NCBI GenBank assembly: GCA_036506795.1
Contig: DASXRC010000142.1
Location: 1-24,253, forward strand
DNA: 24,253 nt
Origin: DASXRC01 sp036506795
GTDB lineage: Bacteria; Actinomycetota; Actinomycetes; Mycobacteriales; Micromonosporaceae
Reading direction: 5' to 3'
A model generated the notes under the pieces. It did no database searches. It had not been told where the DNA came from and saw only the letters and a program-made list of their open reading frames with translations. Positions 13,431-21,560 of this stretch are shown here, in pieces. The translations under genes were made by a program, and so were the position numbers. The first letter of the stretch is position 1. Each line of letters begins with the position of its first letter.

Positions 13431-15527
13431 GTGAACCACCGCCGGCAGCCCCACCTGCACGACCTCGAACTGACCGTGCTCGCACCGACCGTGGCGCTCT
13501 CCGACCGCGGCGGGCAGCTCCGGCCGGGCGGGGTGCAGGGCGTCTTCCACGCCGACCGCCGGGTGCTCTCGCGGGCGGTCGTGCTCGTCGACGGCCGCGA
13601 GCCGGAGCCGGCCTCGGCCGCCCTGGACGCGTCGGGTGTGGCCCGGTTCGTCGGCCTCCTACCGTGGCTGGATGGCCCTGGCGCGGACCCGACGGTCCGG
13701 CTCGACCGGACTCGGCGCGCCACTGGTGACGGCCTGGTGGAGGTCATCGAGGTCTCCTCGCGCGCCGCAACGCCGGTGCGGGCCACCGTCACCCTGGAGC
13801 TCGCGTGCGACCTGGCGCCGATCGATCTTGTCCGCGGCGGCGGCGGCATCGGGGCCTGGCCGCCGCGGCTCGCCGAATTCGACGGTCTCCTGTGGACGGA
13901 TGACGGCATCGAGGTGGCGGTCACGGCCGCTGACGGGCGCGTCGAACTCGACCCGGTCCGCCTCGTCTGGGACGTCGACCTGCCACCGGGGGGGCGGGCC
14001 ACGCTGCGCTGGCGGCTGCGGGTGCGCGACCTGCGGGCGACGATGACGGCCGCGCCCCGGCCCGTCGAGTGGTCCCGGGTCGAGGTGACCGCCGACGATC
14101 GTCGGCTCAGCCGCCTCGTCGAACGCTCGCTGGCGGACCTGCGATCGCTGCGCCTCGTCGACCACGACGCCCCGGACGACGCCTTCGTCGGGGCCGGGGT
14201 GCCGTGGTACCTCACGCTCTTCGGTCGGGACAGCCTATGGGCGGCGAGAATGTTGTTGCCGCTGGGCACCGAGCTGGCCGGCGGCACGCTGCGGGCGCTG
14301 GCTCGCCGGCAGGGCCGCCGCGTGGACGCCCGCACGGGCGAGGCTCCCGGGAAGATCATTCATGAGGTACGCCGGGGCGACGTGACGATGGATCCCCGCC
14401 TGCCGCCGCTCTACTACGGCACCATCGACGCCACGCCGTTGTGGATCAGTGTGCTGCACGATGCCTGGCTCTGGGGACTGCCCGAGCCGGAGGTCGCGGC
14501 GCTCCTGCCACACCTGGAGAGGGCCTTGGGCTGGCTCTCCGACCACGGCGACGTGGACGGTGACGGCTTCGTCGAGTACATCGACCACAGTGGACGTGGG
14601 CTGGCCAACCAGGGGTGGAAGGATTCCGGCGACGCCGTGCGGTTCCGCGACGGCCGACTGGCGCGGCCGCCGATAGCGCTGGTCGAGGTGCAGGGGTACG
14701 CGTACCGGGCCGCGTTGGACGGCGCGGCGCTGCTCGCCGCGTTCGGTCGCCCGGACGCCGACCGCTGGGAGGCGTACGCGGCGGCGCTCGCCGAGCGGTT
14801 CCGGGCCCGGTTCTGGGTCGACGGACCCACCGGTCCGTTCCCCGCGCTCGCTCTCGACGCGGACAAGCGGCCGGTCGACGCGCTCACCAGCAACATCGGA
14901 CACCTGCTGGGCACCGGCCTGTTGTCCGGGGACGAGCAGGCTCTGGTGGCCGACCGGCTCGCCTCACCGGCGATGTCGGACGGCTTCGGCCTGCGCACGA
15001 TGTCGGCGCTCGATGGCGGTTACAACCCGCTGTCGTACCACTGTGGATCGATCTGGCCCCACGACACCGCCATCGCGCTGGCGGGCCTGGCCCGAGCCGG
15101 CTTCGACGAGGCCGCGGCGCGACTCGCCGAGGGGCTGCTCGCGGCCGCGGAGGCGTTCGATTACCGGGTGCCGGAGTTGTACGCCGGTGACGACCGCACG
15201 GCGGTTACCCGCCCCGTGCCGTACCCCTCGGCGTGCCGGCCGCAGGCGTGGTCCGCGGCGGCCGCCATCACCGTGCTGCACGCCGCACTCGGGCTCGACC
15301 CCGACGTTCCGGCGGGGCGGGCGCGGCTGCGTCCGCTGCGCGGCGCCCCGCTCGGAGCGATCTCCGCCCGCGGCCTGCGGGTGGCCGGGCGGCCGGTCGA
15401 CGTCGCGGTGGACCGCGCCGGCAACGCCACGGTCGTCGGGCTGCCACCCTCGGTCGAGCTCGTCTCGGAGCCGGTGACCGTTCCGGCACAGCGGGACGCG
15501 CGATCGTCAGTCGAGGAGCGGGCCTAG
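13431..15527 (+). CDS. Glycogen-debranching-like protein (GDE N-terminal domain plus (alpha/alpha)6 glycosidase domain)
   Basis: 698 residues. The N-terminal 200 residues form the beta-rich GDE_N_bis-type domain (VFHADRRVLSRAVVLVDG near 38-55). The catalytic (alpha/alpha)6 barrel carries VPWYLTLFGRDSLWAARM (257-274), GKIIHEVR (307-314), YYGTIDATPLWI (328-339), NQGWKDSGDA (393-402), EVQGYAY (419-425) and YHCGSIWPHDTAIAL (536-550). DVDGDGFVEY at 374-383 looks like a calcium-binding loop. Members are annotated as amylo-alpha-1,6-glucosidases; the exact substrate is unproven. The start is GTG at 13431, with AGGAGG ten bases upstream. The last 21 bases overlap convergent dapB. Confidence 0.88.
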   Translation: MNHRRQPHLHDLELTVLAPTVALSDRGGQLRPGGVQGVFHADRRVLSRAVVLVDGREPEPASAALDASGVARFVGLLPWLDGPGADPTVRLDRTRRATGDGLVEVIEVSSRAATPVRATVTLELACDLAPIDLVRGGGGIGAWPPRLAEFDGLLWTDDGIEVAVTAADGRVELDPVRLVWDVDLPPGGRATLRWRLRVRDLRATMTAAPRPVEWSRVEVTADDRRLSRLVERSLADLRSLRLVDHDAPDDAFVGAGVPWYLTLFGRDSLWAARMLLPLGTELAGGTLRALARRQGRRVDARTGEAPGKIIHEVRRGDVTMDPRLPPLYYGTIDATPLWISVLHDAWLWGLPEPEVAALLPHLERALGWLSDHGDVDGDGFVEYIDHSGRGLANQGWKDSGDAVRFRDGRLARPPIALVEVQGYAYRAALDGAALLAAFGRPDADRWEAYAAALAERFRARFWVDGPTGPFPALALDADKRPVDALTSNIGHLLGTGLLSGDEQALVADRLASPAMSDGFGLRTMSALDGGYNPLSYHCGSIWPHDTAIALAGLARAGFDEAAARLAEGLLAAAEAFDYRVPELYAGDDRTAVTRPVPYPSACRPQAWSAAAAITVLHAALGLDPDVPAGRARLRPLRGAPLGAISARGLRVAGRPVDVAVDRAGNATVVGLPPSVELVSEPVTVPAQRDARSSVEERA

Positions 15528-16262
15528 CCCGACGGTCAGGCCCGGTCGGTGCACGACGGATCGCACCGCGAGCAGGACGCCGGGCATGAAGGACGCGCGG
15601 TCATACGAGTCATGCCGGATCGTCAGCGTCTCGCCGTTGGTGCCGAACAGCACCTCCTGGTGGGCGACCAGGCCGGCGGCGCGCACCGAGTGCACGCGTA
15701 CGCCCTCGACCTCGGCGCCGCGGGCGCCGGGCACCTCGTCCTTGGTGGCGTCGGGCATCCCCGCCATGCTCGCGGCCGCCCGGGCCTCGGCGATCACCTG
15801 GGCGGTACGCAGCGCGGTCCCGCTCGGCGCGTCCACCTTCCGGGGGTGGTGCTGCTCAATGATCTCCGCGGACTCGAAGAACCGCGCCGCGCGCTGCGCG
15901 AACTCCATCATCAGCACGGCCCCGACCGCGAAGTTGGGCGCGATGATCACCCCCACCTCCGGCTTGTGCGCGAGCCAGCCGCGCACCCGGTCGAGGCGCT
16001 GTTCGGTGAAGCCGCTCGTGCCGACGACGACGTTGATTCCCTGGTCGACGCACCAGTGCAGGTTGTCCATCACCACGTCGGGGGTGGTGAAGTCCACGAC
16101 CACCTCGGCGCCGGCGTCTGAGGCGTTGAACAGCCAGTCGCCCTGATCGATCATGGCCACCAGCTCGAGGTCGTCGGCCGCGTCGACCGCCTTGCACACC
16201 TCGACGCCCATGCGCCCGCGGGCACCGAGCACGCCGACCCGCAGGGGCTCACGCTCGCTCAC
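15507..16262 (-). CDS. dapB: 4-hydroxy-tetrahydrodipicolinate reductase
   Basis: Reduces the DapA product with NAD(P)H in the diaminopimelate/lysine pathway. 251 residues. The nucleotide-binding loop is GVLGARGRMG (10-19), VVDFTTPD (55-62) follows, and the catalytic signature EQHHPRKVDAPSGTA lies at 136-150 with His138/His139 and Lys142. The C-terminal RHDSYDRASFMPGVLLAVR is typical. The start is GTG at 16262. It is the last gene of the minus-strand run from MATE to dapB, 15 bases after the M16 peptidase stop. dapA lies 10 kb away, on the other side of the accessory genes. Confidence 0.96.
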   Translation of the reverse strand: MSEREPLRVGVLGARGRMGVEVCKAVDAADDLELVAMIDQGDWLFNASDAGAEVVVDFTTPDVVMDNLHWCVDQGINVVVGTSGFTEQRLDRVRGWLAHKPEVGVIIAPNFAVGAVLMMEFAQRAARFFESAEIIEQHHPRKVDAPSGTALRTAQVIAEARAAASMAGMPDATKDEVPGARGAEVEGVRVHSVRAAGLVAHQEVLFGTNGETLTIRHDSYDRASFMPGVLLAVRSVVHRPGLTVGLGPLLD

Positions 16263-16277
16263 GTGCCACCACCTTCG

Positions 16278-17657
16278 TCAGGAGAAGTCACCGTCGTTGA
16301 ATGGCCCGATGACGGCCAGCGACATCGGGTGTGCCAGCACCTCGGCGGCGAGCGTTGCCACGTCGTCGGGGCTGACCGCGTCCACCTTAGCGAGCAGCTC
16401 GTCGACGGACAGCAGGTCGCCGTACAGCAGCTCGCCCTTGGCCAGGCGGCTCATCCGCGAGCCGGTGTCCTCCAGGCCGAGCACGAGCGAGCCCTTGAGC
16501 ATCCCCCGGCCGCGGTCGACCTCGGCGTCGGTCACCCCCCGTGCGGCGACGGCGGTGAGCTCGGCCCGGGTCAGTTCGAGCACCTCGTCGACCTTGCCCG
16601 GTGCGCAGCCGGCGTACACGCCGAACAGGCCGGAGTCGGCGTACTGGCTCGTGTAGGAGTAGACCGAGTACGCCAGGCCGCGCCGCTCACGGATCTCCTG
16701 GAACAGCCGGCTGGACATTCCGCCGCCGAGGACGTTGTTCAGGACGCCGAACGCGAACCGCCGCTCGTCGAGGCGGCCTATGCCGGGACCGCCCAGCACG
16801 AGGTGCGCCTGTTCGGTGTCCTTGGACCGCACGATGGCACCGGGCAGCTGCGTGGGTGCGACCGGCGACGTGGGCCGGCGTACCCCCGGCGCGCCGTCGC
16901 CGTCGAGGAGCGGCGTGCCCGCCAACGCCTGTCGGACCATCTTGACCACCGGCGTGTGCGACAGGTTTCCGGCCGCGGCCACCACGATGGACGGCGCCGT
17001 GTAGCGCCGACGGTAGAAGCTCTGGATCAGCCGGCGGCTCATGGGCGAGATCGTCTCGGTGGTGCCGGAGATGAGCCGGCCGAGCGGGTGGTCGCCGTAC
17101 ATCTTCGCGGCGAACAGGTCGTGGACCTCGTCGCCAGGCTCATCGTCGTGCATGGCGATCTCTTCGAGGATCACCGCCCGCTCGGTCTCCACGTCCCCGG
17201 CCGCGAGCACGGAGTTGGCGACCAGGTCGCACACGACGTCGATGGCGAGGGGCAGATCCGCGTCGAGCACCCGCGCGAAATAGCAGGTGTACTCCTTCGT
17301 CGTAAACGCGTTCGTCTCGCCGCCGACCGCCTCGATCTCCGCCGAGATGTCCAGCGCGCTGCGCTTCTGGGTGCCCTTGAAGAGGAGGTGCTCCAGGAAG
17401 TGGGAGACGCCGGACTGCGCCGGCGTCTCATCGCGCGACCCGACGGCGACCCACACACCGAACGACACGCTCCGCATCGCGGGGATCGCTTCGGTCAGGA
17501 CTCGCAGCCCGCTGGGCAGGACGGTGCGGCGCACCGTCCCACCCAGCGGGTCGGACGCAATAGTGCGGGTGACCGCGCGGGCCGGCGCGCCAGCGCCGGC
17601 TCCACGCGCGGCTAGCTCGACGCGGGCTCCTCGCGCGGTTGGTTCGGCACGGGTCAT
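16278..17657 (-). CDS. M16 family zinc peptidase (processing-peptidase-like)
   Basis: 459 residues. The inverted zinc motif is SHFLEHLLFKGT, with His86, Glu89 and His90; the third ligand is a glutamate in VILEEIAMHDDE (165/166). The C-terminal half has GGGMSSRLFQEIRERRGLAY, the substrate-binding R-x-x-x-Y region of the family. A basic, Ala/Gly-rich N-terminal extension of about 40 residues precedes the first domain. The ATG at 17657 lies two bases after the pnp stop, so it is translationally coupled to pnp, the usual actinobacterial arrangement (pepR in mycobacteria). The natural substrate is not known. Confidence 0.94.
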   Translation of the reverse strand: MTRAEPTARGARVELAARGAGAGAPARAVTRTIASDPLGGTVRRTVLPSGLRVLTEAIPAMRSVSFGVWVAVGSRDETPAQSGVSHFLEHLLFKGTQKRSALDISAEIEAVGGETNAFTTKEYTCYFARVLDADLPLAIDVVCDLVANSVLAAGDVETERAVILEEIAMHDDEPGDEVHDLFAAKMYGDHPLGRLISGTTETISPMSRRLIQSFYRRRYTAPSIVVAAAGNLSHTPVVKMVRQALAGTPLLDGDGAPGVRRPTSPVAPTQLPGAIVRSKDTEQAHLVLGGPGIGRLDERRFAFGVLNNVLGGGMSSRLFQEIRERRGLAYSVYSYTSQYADSGLFGVYAGCAPGKVDEVLELTRAELTAVAARGVTDAEVDRGRGMLKGSLVLGLEDTGSRMSRLAKGELLYGDLLSVDELLAKVDAVSPDDVATLAAEVLAHPMSLAVIGPFNDGDFS

Positions 17658-17659
17658 CG

Positions 17660-20002
17660 TCAGGTGTGCCGGTGCCGCCGCCGGCGCTGCTCGCCGCCCT
17701 CGTCACCCTCGCGGCCGTCACGGCTCGGACCGCGGTCGCCGCGCTCCCGGTCGCCGCGGTCGCGCGGACCCCGATCGCGGTCCCGGCCCGCCGGGCGGTC
17801 GGTGCCCTCCGGCGCCTCCTCGCCCTCGGGCCGCGCCTTGTCGAGGTAGATCTTGCCGCGGGCATCGATGTCTGCGATCTGCACCTCAAGCTTGTCCCCG
17901 ACGTTGAGGTAGTCCTCGACCCGCTCGACGCGCTTGCCGTCGCCCACCTTCGAGATGTGCAGCAGCCCGTCGCGGCCCGGTACGAGCGAGATGAACGCAC
18001 CGAACGCGGCCGTCTTCACCACGGTGCCGAGGAACTTGTCGCCGATCTTGGGCAGCGTCGGGTTCGCGATCGCGTTGATCCGCTCCACCGCGGCCTCGGC
18101 CGACGGGCCGTTGGTCGCGCCGACGTAGATCGTGCCGTCGTCCTCGATCGAGATCTCGGCCCCGGTCTCGTCCTGGATGGCGTTGATGGTCTGGCCCTTG
18201 GGCCCGATCACCATACCGATCTTGTCGACCGGGATCTTCACGGTGGTGACCCGCGGCGCGTACTCCGACATGCGGGCCGGCGACTCGATCGCGTCCCGCA
18301 TGACGTCGAGGATCGTGTGCCGGGCGTCGTGCGCCTGCTGCAGCGCGGCCGCGAGCACGTCGGACGGGATGCCGTCGAGCTTCGTGTCCAGCTGCAGGGC
18401 GGTCACGAACTCCCGGGTGCCGGCGACCTTGAAGTCCATGTCTCCGAACGCGTCCTCCGCGCCGAGGATGTCGGTCAGCGTGACGTACTCGGTCTTTCCC
18501 TCGACCTCGTCGGAGATCAGACCCATGGCGATGCCCGCGACCGGGGCCTTGAGCGGGACGCCGGCGGACAGCAGCGACATGGTGGAGGCGCAGACCGAGC
18601 CCATGCTCGTCGAGCCGTTGGAGCCCAAGGCCTCGGAGACCTGGCGGATCGCGTACGGGAACTCCTCGCGGCTCGGCAGCACCGGAATCAGCGCCCGCTC
18701 GGCCAGCGCGCCGTGGCCGATCTCGCGCCGCTTCGGCGCACCCACCCGGCCGGTCTCACCGGTCGAGTACGGCGGGAAGTTGTAGTTGTGCATGTACCGC
18801 TTGGACTTCTCCAGCGAGAGCGTGTCCAGCGCCTGCTCCATGCGCAGCATGTTCAGCGTCGTGACGCCGAGGATCTGGGTCTCCCCGCGCTCGAAGATCG
18901 CCGAGCCGTGTACGCGGGGCAGCACCTGCACCTCGGCCGTCAGCGGCCGGATGTCGCGCAGTCCCCGGCCGTCGATGCGCACGTGGTCGCGCAGCACGCG
19001 GGCGCGGACCTCGGACTTGGTCAGCGAGCGGAACGCGGCGCTGATCTCCTTCTCGCGGCCCTCGAAGTCCCCGGCGAGCCGCTCGTAGGTGGCGTCCTTG
19101 ATCCGGTCGAGGGCATCCTCGCGCTCCGCCTTCCCGGCGATCTGCAGCGCCTCGGCGACCTCGGCACGTGCGGCCGAGGAGACGGCGGCCAGCACGTCGT
19201 CCTGGTAGTCCAGGAAGACCGGGTACTCGGCGACCGGCTTGGCCGCGACCATGGCCAGCTCCTCCTGGGCCCGGCAGAGCTCGCGGATGGCGGGCTTGGC
19301 GGCCTCCAGGCCGCCAGCCACGACCTCCTCCGTCGGCGCGGTCGCACCGCCGGCGATCAGGGCGATCGTGTGGTCGGTGGCCTCGGCCTCGACCATCATG
19401 ATCGCAACATCGCCGTCGGGCAACACGCGGCCGGCGACGACCATGTCGAACGTCGCCCGCTGCAGCTCCTCGTGCGTCGGGAACGCGACCCACTGGCCCT
19501 CGACGTGCGCCATCCGAGTCGCCCCGATTGGGCCGCTGAACGGCAGGCCGGACAGCTTGGTGGAGATGCTCGCGGCGTTGATGGCGACGACGTCGTACGG
19601 GTGCTGCGGGTCCAGGGCGAGCACGGTCTCGACGATCTGGACCTCGTTGCGCAGGCCCTTGACGAACGACGGCCGCAGCGGCCGGTCGATCAGCCGGCAG
19701 GTCAGGATCGCGTCCTCGCTGGGCCGGCCCTCGCGCCGGAAGAACGAGCCGGGGATGCGGCCCGCGGCGTACATCCGCTCCTCGACGTCGACCGTCAGCG
19801 GGAAGAAGTCGAACTGCTCCTTGGGCTGCCTGCCGACGGTGGTGGCGGACAGCACGACAGTGTCCCCCAGCTGGGCGAGCACCGAACCGGCGGCCTGCTT
19901 CGCGAGGCGCCCGGTCGAGAACACGATCTCCCGGGTGCCGAATGCACCGTTGTCGATCATGGCGCGGGAGTGTTGGGTGCCGAGTGTTGTCTGCTCGGTC
20001 AT
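17660..20002 (-). CDS. pnp: Polyribonucleotide nucleotidyltransferase (PNPase / guanosine pentaphosphate synthetase)
   Basis: 780 residues. Phosphorolytic 3'-to-5' exoribonuclease that can also add tails. Two RNase PH domains are joined by an alpha-helical linker; domain 1 contains FFRREGRPSEDAILTCRLID, and domain 2 contains SNGSTSMGSVCASTMSLL and TDILGAEDAFGDMDFKVAGT with the conserved acidic active-site residues. A KH domain with VIGPKGQTINAI and an S1 domain (FLGTVVKTAAFGAFISLVPG) follow. The last 57 residues are a disordered Arg/Asp/Gly tail with RDRG and GDRG repeats ending RRRRHRHT. The start ATG at 20002 has GAAGGAG about 11 bases upstream. A strong hairpin separates it from rpsO upstream. 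Confidence 0.97.
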   Translation of the reverse strand: MTEQTTLGTQHSRAMIDNGAFGTREIVFSTGRLAKQAAGSVLAQLGDTVVLSATTVGRQPKEQFDFFPLTVDVEERMYAAGRIPGSFFRREGRPSEDAILTCRLIDRPLRPSFVKGLRNEVQIVETVLALDPQHPYDVVAINAASISTKLSGLPFSGPIGATRMAHVEGQWVAFPTHEELQRATFDMVVAGRVLPDGDVAIMMVEAEATDHTIALIAGGATAPTEEVVAGGLEAAKPAIRELCRAQEELAMVAAKPVAEYPVFLDYQDDVLAAVSSAARAEVAEALQIAGKAEREDALDRIKDATYERLAGDFEGREKEISAAFRSLTKSEVRARVLRDHVRIDGRGLRDIRPLTAEVQVLPRVHGSAIFERGETQILGVTTLNMLRMEQALDTLSLEKSKRYMHNYNFPPYSTGETGRVGAPKRREIGHGALAERALIPVLPSREEFPYAIRQVSEALGSNGSTSMGSVCASTMSLLSAGVPLKAPVAGIAMGLISDEVEGKTEYVTLTDILGAEDAFGDMDFKVAGTREFVTALQLDTKLDGIPSDVLAAALQQAHDARHTILDVMRDAIESPARMSEYAPRVTTVKIPVDKIGMVIGPKGQTINAIQDETGAEISIEDDGTIYVGATNGPSAEAAVERINAIANPTLPKIGDKFLGTVVKTAAFGAFISLVPGRDGLLHISKVGDGKRVERVEDYLNVGDKLEVQIADIDARGKIYLDKARPEGEEAPEGTDRPAGRDRDRGPRDRGDRERGDRGPSRDGREGDEGGEQRRRRHRHT

Positions 20003-20191
20003 GGATTGTTGTGCTCCTTCGGTCGTGGGCGTCGACCTCGGTGAGCTGGCGCAGGCGGGCCGGTCTTCGATCGAAGCGTCCGGGGAAAGGCGGCGTTGAC
20101 GCCGGCAGGCCCGGAAGCCACTACCGAGGACCGGTGCGCCGACCGGCTCCCCGAACAGGTGGTCGTACGCCCGTCTTCGTGGCTATGGGTC
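20003..20191 (-). other. pnp leader region
   Basis: This is the rest of the 224-base rpsO-pnp gap after the hairpin at 20192-20220. It contains a 12-bp perfect palindrome CTTCGATCGAAG at 20065-20076 and short GC-rich inverted repeats (CCGGT at 20131-20135 with ACCGG at 20142-20146). No confident promoter was found. In Streptomyces this interval carries a pnp promoter and RNase III-sensitive structure (known from that genus); here it is only a location to test. Confidence 0.35.
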
Positions 20192-20220
20192 GGGGGAGCG
20201 ACCCCACGGGTCACTCCCCC
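20192..20220 (-). terminator. Strong hairpin between rpsO and pnp
   Basis: A 13-bp stem with a 3-base loop: GGGGGAGCGACCC, CAC, GGGTCACTCCCCC on the plus strand, with a single G-T wobble. It starts six bases after the rpsO stop. No T run follows in the direction of transcription, so it may be a partial terminator, an RNase III processing site or a 3'-end stabiliser of rpsO mRNA. The same position is an RNase III target in Streptomyces. Confidence 0.7.
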
Positions 20221-20226
20221 GTCGAC

Positions 20227-20496
20227 TCACCGCCGTAGGCCGAGTCGCTCAATCAGCGACCGGTAGCGGTTGATGTCCTTCTTCTGCATGTAGTTGAGTA
20301 GTCGGCGGCGACGGCCCACTAGGAGCAGCAGGCCGCGGCGACTGTGGTGATCGTGCTTGTGCACCTTGAGGTGCTCCGTGAGGTCGGCAATCCGCCTGGT
20401 GAGCACCGCGACCTGCACCTCGGGCGACCCGGTGTCGCCGTCCACGGTCGCGTACTCCTTGATGATCTTGTTCTTGACGTCTGCGTCGAGCGCCAT
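20227..20496 (-). CDS. rpsO: 30S ribosomal protein S15
   Basis: 89 residues, the standard length. The body is the typical S15 sequence: DTGSPEVQVAVLTRRIADLT, HKHDHHSRRGLLLLVGRRRR, LLNYMQKKDINRYRSLIERL. It binds 16S rRNA in the small-subunit platform. The start ATG at 20496 has AGGGAG three bases upstream; the frame extends further upstream but without family similarity. It sits directly before pnp, as in most bacteria. Confidence 0.97.
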   Translation of the reverse strand: MALDADVKNKIIKEYATVDGDTGSPEVQVAVLTRRIADLTEHLKVHKHDHHSRRGLLLLVGRRRRLLNYMQKKDINRYRSLIERLGLRR

Positions 20497-20559
20497 GGTC
20501 TCCCTGTCCTGTGGGTTCTGTCGCCTCGCACCCGCGGCGTCGAGCAGGCACGCAAAGCC

Positions 20560-20577
20560 ACGCCGGTAACCCGGCGT
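20560..20577 (-). terminator. Hairpin between ribF and rpsO
   Basis: ACGCCGG, TAAC, CCGGCGT on the plus strand: a 7-bp perfect stem with a 4-base loop. It is 57 bases beyond the ribF stop and 63 bases before the rpsO start. It could end ribF transcripts or be part of the rpsO leader. No T run. The remaining 137-base gap shows no other clear signal beyond the rpsO ribosome-binding site. Confidence 0.4.
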
Positions 20578-20633
20578 CCCAACCAGGCTACCAGCCGGGT
20601 GAGATCGCACCCGTTCCCCGCCCCGGAGAGCGA

Positions 20634-21560
20634 TCACGGCACCAGCACCGCCCTGGTTTGGGCTATGTCGTCCCGAATCTGGGCGATCAGCGGCTCAACC
20701 CGGTCGTAGGTACGCATCTCGCGGAGGTGGGCGACGAAGTCCAGCGCCACCCGCTCGCCGTACAGGTCGCCGTCGAAGTCGAGGACGTACGCCTCCACCC
20801 GGCGCTCCCGGCCGGCGAACGTCGGATTCGTGCCGATGGACACGGCTGCGGGCAGCCGCTCGTCGCCGCGTGCCAGCCAGGCGGCGTACACGCCGTCGCC
20901 CGGCACCGCGGCGTACCGCCCGGTCATCAGGTTCGCCGTCGGGAACCCGATCTCGCGGCCGCGGCGGTCGCCCCGGACGACCACGCCCTCGAGCCGATGC
21001 GGCCGGCCGAGGGCGGCGTCCGCCGCGGCCACGTCGCCGGCGTCCACACAGGACCGGATGTAGGTCGAGGAGAACACGGTGCCGTCGTCGGCCACGAGTG
21101 GCGGGGACTCGACGCCGAAGCCGAACATGCGGCCCAGCCGCCCGAGCAGCGGCACGTCGCCGGCGGCCCGGTGCCCGAATCGAAAGTTCTCGCCGACCAC
21201 GACCAGCGCGGCGTGCAGGTGTTCGACGAGCACGTCGTGCACGAACGCCTCGGCGGACAGCCGCGAGAACTCGGGCGTGAACGGGATCACGCAGAGCACG
21301 TCCGCGCCGAGCGCCTCGATCAGCTCGGCCTTGTACGCCGGCTCGGTGAGCACCGCCGGGTGCGAGCCCGGGCGGACGACCTCGGCCGGGTGCGGGTCGA
21401 AGGTGACCACGACGGACTGCACCCCGAGATCCTTGGCGCGCTTGACGGCCTGCCCGATGGTCGCCTGGTGGCCGCGGTGCACCCCGTCGAACACCCCGAC
21501 CGTGACGACCGCACGACCCCAGCCACCCGGGGCCGCCTCGTACCCGCGCCACCTCTGCAT
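20634..21560 (-). CDS. ribF: Bifunctional riboflavin kinase / FAD synthetase
   Basis: 308 residues. Makes FMN then FAD from riboflavin and ATP. The N-terminal nucleotidyltransferase domain has VTVGVFDGVHRGHQ (19-32), VVVTFDPHPAEVV, GENFRFGHRAAGD and SSTYIRSCV. The C-terminal kinase domain has GFPTANL, AAVSIGTNPTF and VEAYVLDFDGDLYG. The start ATG (21560) overlaps the truB stop by one base (TGATG), so translation is coupled. The frame upstream of that ATG lies inside truB. Confidence 0.96.
   Translation of the reverse strand: MQRWRGYEAAPGGWGRAVVTVGVFDGVHRGHQATIGQAVKRAKDLGVQSVVVTFDPHPAEVVRPGSHPAVLTEPAYKAELIEALGADVLCVIPFTPEFSRLSAEAFVHDVLVEHLHAALVVVGENFRFGHRAAGDVPLLGRLGRMFGFGVESPPLVADDGTVFSSTYIRSCVDAGDVAAADAALGRPHRLEGVVVRGDRRGREIGFPTANLMTGRYAAVPGDGVYAAWLARGDERLPAAVSIGTNPTFAGRERRVEAYVLDFDGDLYGERVALDFVAHLREMRTYDRVEPLIAQIRDDIAQTRAVLVP

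Noticed and set aside
12708..13550. Upstream extension of the GT87 frame
   Set aside because: It would run antisense through the GNAT and debranching-like genes and has no similarity; the GTG at 12707 has a clear ribosome-binding site.
17639..20044. 801-codon plus-strand open frame
   Set aside because: It is the antisense shadow of pnp; high GC keeps the opposite frame open, and it shows no domain pattern.
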